DNA of 64,000 bases from Bolinopsis microptera (lineage: Eukaryota; Ctenophora; Tentaculata; Lobata; Bolinopsidae): contig NC_087076.1 of the NCBI RefSeq assembly GCF_026151205.1, positions 20,329,919 to 20,393,918 on the forward strand. Reading direction: 5' to 3'. The notes beneath the pieces are model-generated. The model saw only the letters and a program-made list of their open reading frames with translations, had not been told where the DNA came from and made no database searches. A program made the position numbers and the translations under genes. Shown here piece by piece: positions 26,783 to 37,500 of this stretch; within the stretch, counting starts at the first letter, position 1; every line of letters starts with the position of its first letter.

Positions 26783-27051
26783 GCAGTCTCCTCAAGTAGA
26801 CTAAGTTTCAAATCGTGTCATACATATGATTTAAATTGGATTTCGGATCAGCAATCATACTGCAGTTTAAATCATAAAATTTAACAGCATAAAATAGTAA
26901 CTCACTTCTGTTTGTGATAAATATAGCTTGAGAGATATAAAAACGTTAAGTTATTAGAAATTTGTGCTGATCTAACATTTTAAACCAGATAAAACAGTAA
27001 TCCTGTTATTATTCATGTTGATACCCTTGGATTATAGAATTTTAATGAAGT

Positions 27052-28332
27052 TTAACACAAGTGAGTTACATATTTGAGATGCTTACCAAGCCTGGCAATT
27101 CCTAACTTATTAAGGTGCACATTGTCATGGCCCCTGCCAAAATACTTGTCCTTTCTATTATAATTTAAAGTAAAGAGATTATTTTCATGTTCTGTGTTAA
27201 TGTATATGAGCCCATGCTTATAACACATATTCTCTAAGTATCGATTAAGTCCCTGCACTATAATGTTCTTACTAGTGACAGCTCTAGGCAGAATATTTAA
27301 GATATATATTTTTGCACTATTAAATTCTGCCCACAATTTTTGAACAAATTCTTCCATGTCATTGGTGGCACTGTTGAAGTTCATTGTGTTGAGGTCAATT
27401 GGATCAACACAGTTAGTACCAGTTAGTAAAACAACCTTTTTAACCTTTTCTTTGTTGAGAACTTTGAACTGACTGTCGCTAAAGAGTCTTTGGGACATTT
27501 GGATTGAGTTGGCCCCTGGGTAGAAAAATACTTTGGCCTTCTGAGATGAAGAGCTCAACAGTTTTTCATTCAGATGCCTGAAGATGCTGCTGCTGATATA
27601 AACTGTGCTCACATCGTTGGGTGTCTCCTTTTCGAACAATTGTTGTCTGTTAACATGCCGCCCTGATTGATGCAGATGGGGTGGTGGAGATGTATAGGGT
27701 GGGGTTAGAGGTCGGTGCTGATAAGCACCATTCGTTTTCCTTGATGGATGAACTATAAACTCGTCTTCTTGATAAGGTACATAGCCGCTGGAGTTGGAGA
27801 TGTTTTCATATGGGTCATGGTAATTGTCATTGCACATGTTGGTTGGTGTACTTGTTAATCTTTGGACAACAGCTACAGGTTTGATCAGTCTGAATGTGAT
27901 ACTGATCCTTTTGTTTGTACAAGATGGTTGAGTACAGATTTCATGTCTGTAATGAAGCTGGGATTTTTTAGACATGATACAAACATCCCCATGCTTTAGA
28001 TCTAGGGCAGACACCACTTTTCCTGTTTGAATTTCTGTGAACTGCATCGTCCTAGAGGCACCCAGAGAAACTGTAACAATATAAGAGTTTTCATCGATGC
28101 ATTCTTCATTATCACTATGGATAGGCATGCATTCTGTCCCAGTACTGTAGTAGTTTACGAGAGCACTGTTGTAAACATAATCCGGGAGTAACACTTCAAG
28201 ATATGAACAGATAGCAGCCAGATAGGACTGATGTGGTATCTCCTTCGCCTCGTGACTTCCCCCATTATACACATATGGGAAGTCCCCAAAGTAAGCTGTT
28301 TTCCTATTTTGAAACTGGTGGCTAAAATCCAA
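27052..28332 (-). CDS. LINE ORF1b: AlkB-type 2OG/Fe(II) dioxygenase joined to SGNH esterase
   Basis: A 426-residue protein with two domains. Residues about 12-150 match the AlkB fold. The HxD iron ligands are H72 and D74 (IHSDNE), the distal histidine is H130 (YRHEI), and 2-oxoglutarate is bound by R142 and R148 (R-x5-R in KRISITFR). VSLG and the LKHGDVCIM turn are also in place. AlkB enzymes oxidatively remove methyl groups from nucleic acid bases. Residues 150-240 are a Pro/Ser-rich linker. Residues about 241-426 match an SGNH/GDSL esterase: block I is degenerate (ISSSI, Ser249 at the nucleophile position), block III is TGTN (N307), block V is DNVH (D403, H406). SGNH domains are known from CR1 ORF1 proteins; the AlkB fusion is the unusual part. 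All key AlkB residues are present. Confidence 0.88.
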   Translation of the reverse strand: MDFSHQFQNRKTAYFGDFPYVYNGGSHEAKEIPHQSYLAAICSYLEVLLPDYVYNSALVNYYSTGTECMPIHSDNEECIDENSYIVTVSLGASRTMQFTEIQTGKVVSALDLKHGDVCIMSKKSQLHYRHEICTQPSCTNKRISITFRLIKPVAVVQRLTSTPTNMCNDNYHDPYENISNSSGYVPYQEDEFIVHPSRKTNGAYQHRPLTPPYTSPPPHLHQSGRHVNRQQLFEKETPNDVSTVYISSSIFRHLNEKLLSSSSQKAKVFFYPGANSIQMSQRLFSDSQFKVLNKEKVKKVVLLTGTNCVDPIDLNTMNFNSATNDMEEFVQKLWAEFNSAKIYILNILPRAVTSKNIIVQGLNRYLENMCYKHGLIYINTEHENNLFTLNYNRKDKYFGRGHDNVHLNKLGIARLGKHLKYVTHLC

Positions 28333-28349
28333 TTCTCTCAGGAAGATGT

Positions 28350-28970
28350 CTAAGGAGAATTTTTGAAACGGTGCTGATCAATGAGTTCAACAGGTGGTAT
28401 GATAATGTCAGGGCTTTCGTCATTTACACTTAAGGCCACACTAGATATGGGTGTTACATCTATTTCAGCATAATACTTGCCACTCCATGGATTGACAGAT
28501 CCTGTACTCCCACTGATTTGATTTTCTGTGTTGTTGGAAATGATAGAATCTGGTGCTTCAATGATGCCATCACTATTGATTAGCATGAAAGATTCAGGCA
28601 CCTCGCATTCACTGTCATATTCAATCTGATCGTTTTCAAATTCTGTCTGAACTGCAACATCTGAACACCTATCCAGGACAGCCCGATAATCTATTGACTG
28701 ATTGGTACTTTGATGTAACAACGTACCATTAATCTCTGCTATAGTCTGAGAAGTTTGAACAATGTCTTCTAGGATGATCACTTTCCGCTCGAGAAACTTG
28801 ACATGAGATTTGAGTGCAGTACAGTTTTTGCATTTTTGATCACATTCCGACAATAGTTTTCCAAAAAATGTTTCCATTGAATCGTCCATGATATTGAGTT
28901 GATGATTTGAATTAAGTTGTTGATTTGAATTGAAGCAAATTGAAGAGTTCACATGTGAGATTTGTTCCAT
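28350..28970 (-). CDS. LINE ORF1a: small coiled-coil protein with a CxxC-type cluster
   Basis: A 206-residue ORF immediately upstream of the AlkB-SGNH ORF (17-bp gap) and presumably on the same LINE transcript. Residues about 39-75 hold a cysteine cluster (CDQKCKNC) followed by a heptad-like stretch (LKSHVKFLERKVIILEDIV) that could form a coiled coil, the usual trimerisation feature of LINE ORF1 proteins. The rest is acidic, Ser/Asn-rich and probably disordered. I recognise no named domain. Its likely role, by position only, is RNA binding or particle formation. Confidence 0.7.
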   Translation of the reverse strand: MEQISHVNSSICFNSNQQLNSNHQLNIMDDSMETFFGKLLSECDQKCKNCTALKSHVKFLERKVIILEDIVQTSQTIAEINGTLLHQSTNQSIDYRAVLDRCSDVAVQTEFENDQIEYDSECEVPESFMLINSDGIIEAPDSIISNNTENQISGSTGSVNPWSGKYYAEIDVTPISSVALSVNDESPDIIIPPVELIDQHRFKNSP

Positions 28971-29066
28971 TCCATTAACGTTACATTCGTATTACATTCG
29001 TATTACTTTGGTCATACCTCAATAAATGTAATAGATTTGTAGTGTTGTAATTAGTTTAAAAGAGTA

Positions 29067-29080
29067 TTTGATTGTTAAGA
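29067..29080. repeat. Left 14-bp direct repeat (target-site duplication) of LINE RT4
   Basis: TTTGATTGTTAAGA here recurs exactly at 30823-30836, on the other side of the LINE fragment. A 13-bp version also occurs inside the element's 3' end, beginning near 30722. Confidence 0.7.
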
Positions 29081-30719
29081 GGTTAGTGAAGAAGGGACCA
29101 CACAAGGTGATCCACCTGCCATGGGATTTTATGCCTGTGGTACAATACCATTGATTGATGCAGGAAACATTGAGAGAAAGGTGACTCAGATCTGGTATGC
29201 TGATGACTCTGCTGCTGGGGGAAAACTGGAGGAAATAAGGAAGTGGTGGGATAACCTCTGTATTAAAGGACCACTCTTTGGATACAACCCTAAATCTTCT
29301 AAAACATGGGTGATAGTCAAGCCTGAGCACGAAGAGAAGGCAAGAACCCTATTCCCAGATGTCAATGTGACAAGCATTGGTCGACGATATCTGGGCAGCT
29401 TCATTGGAACAGACCAAGGAAAAGAGGCTTTCATTGAGGAAAAAGTTCAAGAATGGTGTCGTGATCTTAAACAGTTAAGCGATATAGCATCAAGAGAACC
29501 TCAAATAGCATACAGTGCATACATGTATGGGCTTAGTAAAAGATGGAACTATGTGTGCAGAACTACCCCAGGAGTTGCAGATAGGTTCACTCCTCTAGAA
29601 CAAGTAACACGTGATGAGTTTATCCCAGCTATCATTAACAGGCTGTTTAGCTGCACTGATGAACTAAGGAACATAATGGCTCTACCACCAAAATATGGAG
29701 GATTGGGTATACCAGTTATGATGGAAATGGCAGACCGAGAGTACAATTTCTCATGTAAAGCCACAAAACCCCTTAAAGAAGCTATTCTCAAGCAGATAGA
29801 CAACTACACAGAGGACTGGAGACACAGTAAAGAAGTGAAAACTGAGATAACGACTGAACGAAATCTCTTCTATCAACAAAAACAAGCAGAAATATGCCAG
29901 GAGCTTGAGTCAACACCACTGGCAAAGTTGATGTTCCAACTAGCGGCTGAGAAAGGGGCAAGTGCTTGGTTAACAGCACTACCTTTAAAAGAGTATGGAT
30001 ATCTGATGAATAAACAACAGTTCTCAGATGCAATAGCTCTCAGATACAACCTGAACTTAAAGGACTGCCCTAAGACATGTACGTGTGGCCAGAAATACTC
30101 AGCAAACCATGCGCTCATCTGCAAGCTTGGTGGATATGTGTCACTGCGGCACAACTCGCTGAGAGACACCTTTGCAGAACTAATGAGAACTGTGAAATGC
30201 AAGGATGTGCAGACTGAGCCAGTTCTTCTACCAGTTGATGGTCTAGAATTACCAAAGGGAACAGTCCTAGGAGACCAAGCCAGGCTGGACATTTCTGCAA
30301 GATCGATTTGGAATGCTTCAGAGAGGGCATTTTTTGATGTAAGGGTATTTCATGCCCCAGCCCCCTCCAATGCAAGCAAATCGATACCAGCAATGTACCT
30401 GTCCCATGAAAATGAGAAAAAGCGATGTTACAATGCAAGGGTTCTTGAAGTGGAGAAAGGAAGCTTCACACCTTTAGTGTTCTCGACTTCTGGTGGAATG
30501 GGTGGTGAAGCTGAGAGACTGGTCAAGAAACTGGCCAGTAAGATGGAGTGCCACACTGGCCAGAGGTACTCAGACGCTGTAGGATACATCAGAAAGCGCC
30601 TTCGCTTTGAAATCCTTAGAACAACAGTGATATCTCTCCGTGGAGACAGAGGTGCGAGAAAAAACATTGTTGATATAAACAGTCTAGATCTTAACTTGGA
30701 GCCACAAGGCCAAGGGTAA
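29079..30719 (+). pseudogene. RT4 ORF fragment: reverse transcriptase C-half and probable restriction-like endonuclease
   Basis: The open frame starts just after an in-frame TAA at 29076. It begins with EEGTTQGDPPAMGFY, a reverse transcriptase block, followed by IWYADDSAAGG, the catalytic YADD. Then comes a thumb-like region. A cluster CTCGQKYSANHALIC (C-x-C...H...C) precedes a segment with GDQARLDISAR and FFDVRVFHAP, then EKKRCYNARVLEVE, which resembles the PD-(D/E)XK restriction-like endonuclease placed C-terminally in R2/NeSL/Utopia-type LINEs. The N-terminal half is missing. The 532-codon ATG frame starts at 29121. The endonuclease assignment is inference from motif order. Confidence 0.75.
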
Positions 30720-30822
30720 TTTTTGATTGTTAAGGGAATTTTTTGAATTCTTAAAGGGTTGATTTTATATAGGGTCATTGCTATATTATGTGTATATTGT
30801 TTGAATAATTTTATATTACTTC
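29081..30822 (+). mobile_element. LINE RT4, 5'-truncated, flanked by a 14-bp duplication
   Basis: The insertion begins inside the reverse transcriptase, just before the GTTQGDP motif. It runs through the rest of the ORF and a roughly 100-bp 3' untranslated region and is bounded by TTTGATTGTTAAGA on both sides. It is on the opposite strand to the neighbouring LINEs. The endonuclease is apparently C-terminal rather than N-terminal, so this is a different LINE lineage from its neighbours. Confidence 0.8.
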
Positions 30823-30836
30823 TTTGATTGTTAAGA

Positions 30837-31577
30837 TATATGTGTAGCTCTAAATAATGATTTTTACAAAATAATTTAACCTCAATCAGGGCTCCTAATC
30901 TGCAGTGGAAGGTCTGATGAATTTCCTGTTGAAATATATTCCTCTCTTCCTTCTAGGATCATATTATAGTAAAAGGAATTTGTGTCTTATGCCCTAGAAA
31001 TGGTATCTGTCAAATGATCTTCAATTAAAATCTGCTTATAAATATTTGTAGGGTCATTGGGCCTGCATGCACACATGATGCAATATTCAAAATATTACTA
31101 ATAGTGACAGTATCTAAAACTTTATTTTCATTAACTAATGTCCAATATAATATGTTTATAAGTAGAATTAAATTGAGGATCATTTGACATCTAAAAATTG
31201 TCGAGGATAAAGTACAGCTTTGTCAAAAATCGTCAAGTACTTATTTCATTTTAAGCATTTTGTTACATCAAAGTTTTCTCAATAAATCCCTTTGCATTTG
31301 TGTATGTTATTTCACCTTTTTAATCTAAAGGTGTACTATCAATTTCAGTATTCCATGTGTGGAGTAAATTTGATACAAGAATTTAGATTAAATAATAAAA
31401 ATATACAATTATTATCATTTGCAAGGACATATTTGCCCCCCTTGTAATCAATCTTACACAAAAATGTACTGTTTAAATTACAAGGGCATTTATTTAGAAA
31501 CCCTCTTCCTCTACTTTCTGTTATATAACAATTTAAATATTGTCAAGGTTGGCTACTCCATGATCAGTTAAGTTGTT
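30837..31577. other. AT-rich spacer; no gene seen
   Basis: Between the right flank of LINE RT4 and the putative first exon at 31578 I find no coding exon, RNA gene or structured repeat. The promoter of the downstream gene should lie here if the first-exon assignment is right. Confidence 0.5.
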
Positions 31578-34500
31578 ATGCCAAGAAATGATTTTCTTAC
31601 TCGACCAGCTCCTGAAAGTGAAGATGACCTGGAGGTTTGTGTTCAACTTTTATAATGAATTCTGTAATAATTTTTTGTTGAGGTAATATCGATTACCAAA
31701 CAAATGTTTTGCTTAAAAGTTAAAATAATTTTTGAGTGAAGGATTCAGATTTAATCTGAATTTGTTGTTCTATATTTGTGAGGTAGCAGTAATTATTTAA
31801 CCATTTTTATGAATTGTTGCCAAAGTTTTTCACCAATTTCACTATTTTCAAATTCAGAAGAGCAATTTGGATGTAATCCATCGTCTGTCATTTTTCGTCA
31901 TTTCAATGAAAAAAGCAATTCAGTGAACACATTATCTTCCTCTTCATAATGATCACGTTAATATTAAGACGCAATGAAACTACCAAACCACGATGTATGG
32001 GATTGGGGACTTGCCATCCCATGGCTACATTCAAATATATCGACTCTGTTACATCGTTTCAATAACTCTCAATAAATATCTCAATAGGTATAATTATCAT
32101 ATGGATTTCTATCACATCTGGAATGATAACGTACAAAGTATTAACTCTAAAAACGGACATTCTAGAATTGCAATTGTCTGGTATTTAATAATGATCATTT
32201 TGATAAAACGTCCACATTGAGTTACCTGCTCTTTGCAGCAGTTATATTACTTGTTTCCACTTATGAAGGTGTTTGTTTTAGCTCATCAAAGAATTGTTAT
32301 ATTATGCACTTTAATTGCTTTACGGAGTACTGTTATGTTTTCTATTTTTGATTTTATAGAATAATATAACAAAAAGAAGTATTATAATGACTTCATGGGA
32401 CATCAAAGATGCAAGCTCCTCTTAGCCACTGCGTGCTGAATCAATGTTAATCAGTGAACAGTCTTAATACTGATCGTTTTATATTTCAGACATGCTGTCT
32501 ATTTTATATTTTCAAAAAATTTCAATTTATTTTCAATGCGTGGTTCATTGATAAGTGCAGACTACAGCTGTTAGCATTTAACAACTAGCTAGCCTCACCT
32601 CCACTGCTAGCCTCACCTCCTCTTGCTTTAGAAAATGCACCAAATCGTATCTGACATAAGTCCACATTGGATCACGCCTCACTTTTAAGCACATCACATT
32701 GTTGGTTCACATCGCCTGTATGTATGTCCTCTGCCCATAACTTTTAGTTATAAGGATCACATCATATCTGACCTTACGGGCTTACGGATCACATCCCTAA
32801 TCACCCCATAAGGAAAGGTATGTTGATGTCAACGTCTCAACATGATGCTCACATAACATGCTTGTTATCTTTACTCCTATAAAAACCCCTCCTGAGTTTA
32901 AAAATTATCACTTTTCATCATGAAACGTTCCAGTTCTACCTCCAGCGAATCCGTGACCCCCTCCAAGAAGAGCCGTGCTCGACTGAACTCCTCCCAGAAA
33001 CGTGAAGTAGTCCTGATGTTAAACAGCGGAGTGAGCGTTCGTAGGACTGCTGAAGAGTGGAGTATTAGTGACACTACAGTTCGGAATATCAAGAGGAGAG
33101 CGTCGGAATACCTCCAAACAGATGATAACTTGACACCTGCCATTATGCATATCTCTGATGTTATAGTTTCAGAACCTACTAACACTCCAGTCCAACTAAT
33201 GGAGGATCTTGTGTCAGTACCTGAGTCACCAGAAGATGCCCAGCAAACTACTTCAGCCGCCGAAAAGAACCTAACGGCTCCCACACAGACCGCAACTGCC
33301 TCCCAAGAGAACCTAACGGCTCCCACACAGACCGCAACTGCCTCCCAAGAGAACCTAACGGCTCCCACACAGACCGCAACTGCCTCCCAAGAGAACCTAA
33401 CGGCTCCCACGCAGACCGCAACTGCCTCCCAAGAGGTGCCAACTGCACCCACCCCTCAATCTATCAAACAGGAACCAGTGGATCCAGCACCTCTTTACTC
33501 CATCCCCGACACTCTGAGAGCAGCAGAAGAACTTTTCCAACAGCTGACCCTCAGGTACAGCCTTGCTTACTCAGATCGTGCGCAGGTTTCATCTCTCCTC
33601 AGTGATCTGAGGATGCAACCTGGTGCTCCTCGCTCCAGACAGACATCTTTACAGACCTTCTTTAAGAGAACTTAATTTACATTACAAAACTTTTAATCAT
33701 CTGCGCACTGTTATACAGTTACTTTGTTATTCATTGATATTCAATATTTTTATTGTTATACATTTTACCATTGTTTATAATTAATATTGCATTGTTGTAT
33801 AATTACCGTTTTTATCGTATCTGATTCCTGACACAAATTAATAACTCGAATCTGTAAATTGCTACATATGAGTAATTTTACATAGAAGAAAGTAAGGAAT
33901 ATAGTTATATATAGAACATCATAGTTCAACATCTAACAACCCTATACATAATTCAGGTGCAATACTGCTTCCACAATATTTCAGGGTGCAATACCATTTT
34001 TAGTAAATTCTACACATATAATTGCTTATTTAATACTATAACACTAACACTTAACAGCCTGTATACAACCATTATAGTATAATCCTCCATCCTCAGCTGG
34101 ATTTCTACTTTCTCAATATAACGAACTAATATATAACGAAACCCAATAACATGTTATCTTAAAAGAATACTCTACAATATTATTTTGGTGGATATCTTAT
34201 TTAATTTACAGTTGTAAAATTGTGAAATTCAGCTGACTCATGCACTTTGAATGCTTTTTACCATAATCCGTAAGTTTTATATTATATAACTTTATTCAAA
34301 TCAAAAATAGAACATAAATGAACATCTTAAAGATCTGATAAGTAGCCAGAAAAAAAGAAAAACTGATACACAAGCTATAACAACTTCTTCCATCCCGCTC
34401 TATCAGAGGCTAAAAGTCTTAAATTGTACAAATCGTCTGTATTTACAAATGGAATGTTCCTGCTACCTAAATCAAATTTAATAGTCTTAAGCAAGTTCGA

Positions 34501-37500
34501 CTGGTGTCTACCTACTCTACCCTTTTTAGTACTCTGACTCTCTACTGCAAAGTGTAATGCAAGCTGTGCAGGTGAGTTGTTATCACTGCGAAGGACATGT
34601 CCGAGCATCCTCCATCGTGCACATGCAACACGCTCACTGAGTGGAACCACTTCACATCTCTTGTTAAGGGTGTCGTTTTTGATTATATTAGGGTAAGTCA
34701 TTCTGATGATTTGCCTCAGATGCTTTCTGTGGCAAATATCCAGTTTACTCAGTAGCTGCTTTGAAGCTGCCCAGCAGCTACAATTATACATCAAGACGGA
34801 GACCACCTGGGCTTCGTAGATCTTAAGTCTGGTCTTAAGAGGTATGCGTTTACCTTGTTCCCAAACTTTCTTGTAGGTTTGGAAAGCAAGATTTGCCAGA
34901 ATACATCGTCTTTTTATGTCCTCGTTGCTGCACAATTTGGAACCAAGTGAGATAGATGATCTCCAGGGCTCTCTTCCTCGAAGTGGCTCTCCTTTGTCAT
35001 CAACTTCGTTCTTCTCGGCCAGATAGATATGTGTGAACTCTGTTTTTGATTCGTTGACAAAAAGATTCCACTCCTCCAATATCTCCTTGCATATTGGTAA
35101 CATGGACTCCAAATTCTTTTTATCCTCGTCTGTGAAGTCTGCGTCGTCTGCGTACTCCCACTCAAGAGGTAGCAGGTTTTCAGCAAACGGAGGGTTGGGT
35201 CTTAGATAAGACATAAGTTGTCTTAGATAAGACGTAAGTTTTATAACTAAGATTTATAACTATGATTTCAATACTATATCCATTAAGTAAGCTGTAATTA
35301 ATTTCAGGTGCCAGGCCAGCCATTTCTAGGTCTACTAGGGATCTTGTCAGAGTATTACAAGTACAGGGAACCACACAATAAGCAAGGAAGAGCTCTCGGG
35401 AATGCTCTCAAATACCTCTACAGAGTCAAGAAGGTAATATCTGATAATTATTGTAACTACTAACTACACAGCATATTTAATTTTGCTCATGTTCATCCAA
35501 GATCAAAATTGTAACTGATTAATGTTAAACAATAATTTCTGAGTTGTAATTTGGGAATATTTTTCTTCAGAGAGAGGTGAACGGTACTGTAGATGAGAAC
35601 TTCGGTCTGGAGATCTTAGACGCTGTTTCAAAGGTATGTATGGAATGTTTGAACCTTAAATACACCTTCATAATCCTGTCGTTTGCCCTTACCCGGAGCG
35701 GCACTAACGCCTTTCAAATGTATAACAATAAATGTATTATATTACAATCAATAAAGTATTCTAAATTCTAGTTATTCGAATATTTGTCGGAAGAATGATA
35801 TGATATTTGTCTATTTAGTCAGTTATCAGATTCTAACCTTTAACCTCTTTAGGTGGTGGTCAACAAACATCCACCAAAATCAGCTCCTGTCCCGACACCA
35901 ACCCAGGGGGAATCCTCCACCGCCGACCAGACTTCCTCCAAGGAACCAACCCGTGCACCAGTTGCCGAGCCTCCCCCTGATAGCGACACTTTCAGCGACT
36001 TCGGCTTCAGCTCTTCTGGCACTTCTAGCGACGAACTGGGCTCCAAGATCAACGATCTCGTGGCCATGGTCAAGAGCAAGGTGAAGAAGAAGAAAAAGAA
36101 GAAACGTAAGCAGTCGGAACAGGAGTCAATGGATGATGATACCATGACATCAGAACCAATACCTAAACTAAAGATAAGGTTTGGTAAGCAAAGGTCAGGA
36201 AGTGAGGAGGTATCGTCCTGCGAGGAGACTAAACCATCTACTGACTCCCCTATGAAACTGACAATAAAGTTAGGTAATGTAGGATCCAGTCCTCTTCTAC
36301 CACCCCCTCCTCTACTGACCCTTCACAAACCCTCTCCCCCTGTCATGTCCCCTCAACCATCATCTCCTAAGTACGAGCCAGCCCCCCAGGATGAGAACTC
36401 AACAGTCCTCAAGTTCAAACTGTCTGATGTTGAAGAACTGGAGGAAAAGCCACCAATAAAACTAACGTTACGAGTAGCTCAGCCCATGAGAAATGCCAAA
36501 GGTTGGATATCACCTCGTACCGAACAACTGGTCAACTACATCGACAACGTTACCACGTTTATCGACGAGAGTGTGGAGTTTTCTGGAAAATCTGAAAACG
36601 CTCCAGAATGTTCTTCTCCCGAGCATGCTCCTTTAGTCACACCTCCTACACAAACACCTGCCTTTCCAGAACCTCCCAAACTAAAACTAGCTCCAACCTC
36701 CCCCTCAAAACGTGTTGTTAACTGTAAACCAGCACCCCTCACCACCAAGATAATGTTTCCGGCAGCAGCAGTTGGGGTGTGTAGGAAGCGGAAGAGGGAG
36801 AGTTCACCCAAACACCACGCAGCCGCTCTCACTCCAAAGGAAGTAATCGAGGAAGTCACTAAACCGGCCGTCCCACCTCTCAAATTCCGGAAATCCTGTT
36901 TATCCAATAAAGTTGTGGAGCAGCCGCCAGCTCCAGATATCGTCCCCATTAAAAAGTCCCGAGCACCTTCAGCTTCATCAAGTGATACGCCAATAACTAA
37001 AGGTCCTAAGATGAAAAAGAGAAAAAACATTGGTTCTGTTGTTGAAAATAAAGAGTTCTGGAATTGTGGGATATTTAGCAATACATTGAAACAAGATTCT
37101 AGGAAATTGGTGCATGATGAACTGGATTTTAGATCGAACATTCTCCCTATTTATTGCGGTAAGATGCTCCAATCAGCTGTTTGCATTCTTTTGTCATCAC
37201 AAAGATCCAACATTGAAGAAATTTTATTCATTTCAAAATTCCGATATTTTCGTTAAAATCTAATTTTGTATATTTTAGGAATCAACTATTTGCGGAAGCA
37301 GACAATGTTTACATTGCCACATGATCTTTACTGGATGAAAGAGAACAAATTAATGCCTAAAAAGGAAGCTCCCCCAAAAGCATCTATAGAGGTAGGTGAA
37401 AGTCATCTCTGAAATTCGATTAAGCCTGATTGGGGTTCAGAGGAATTGGCGCTTTTTTTAATGCACCAGAGCCTGCGAAATGGAACGCGCAGAGCGTTTA

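Larger units (their letters stand above)
23304..28985 (-). mobile_element. Apparently full-length CR1-like LINE carrying an AlkB-SGNH ORF
   Basis: Three minus-strand ORFs lie head to tail: 28970-28350, 28332-27052 and about 26782-23764. They are followed by a 440-bp 3' untranslated region and a terminal hexamer repeat (ATTCTA units, 23304-23325 on the minus strand). A short 3' tandem repeat, an SGNH esterase in the first-ORF region and an EEP endonuclease plus reverse transcriptase in the last are the CR1/L2 pattern. All three frames are long and intact apart from the start of the last, so this insertion looks young. The 5' end is near 28985. Confidence 0.85.

Noticed and set aside
29186-30778. 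Antisense open frames opposite LINE RT4 (up to 139 codons)
   Set aside because: They are shadows of the long plus-strand RT frame and show no domain.
32898-33452. 184-codon antisense frame with VCVGAVRFSWEA repeats
   Set aside because: It is the reverse of the 42-bp coding repeat in the HTH-PIP gene.
35849-37172. Antisense open frames over the large gene (98-201 codons)
   Set aside because: They are mirror frames of Pro/Ser-rich coding exons and contain no recognisable domain.
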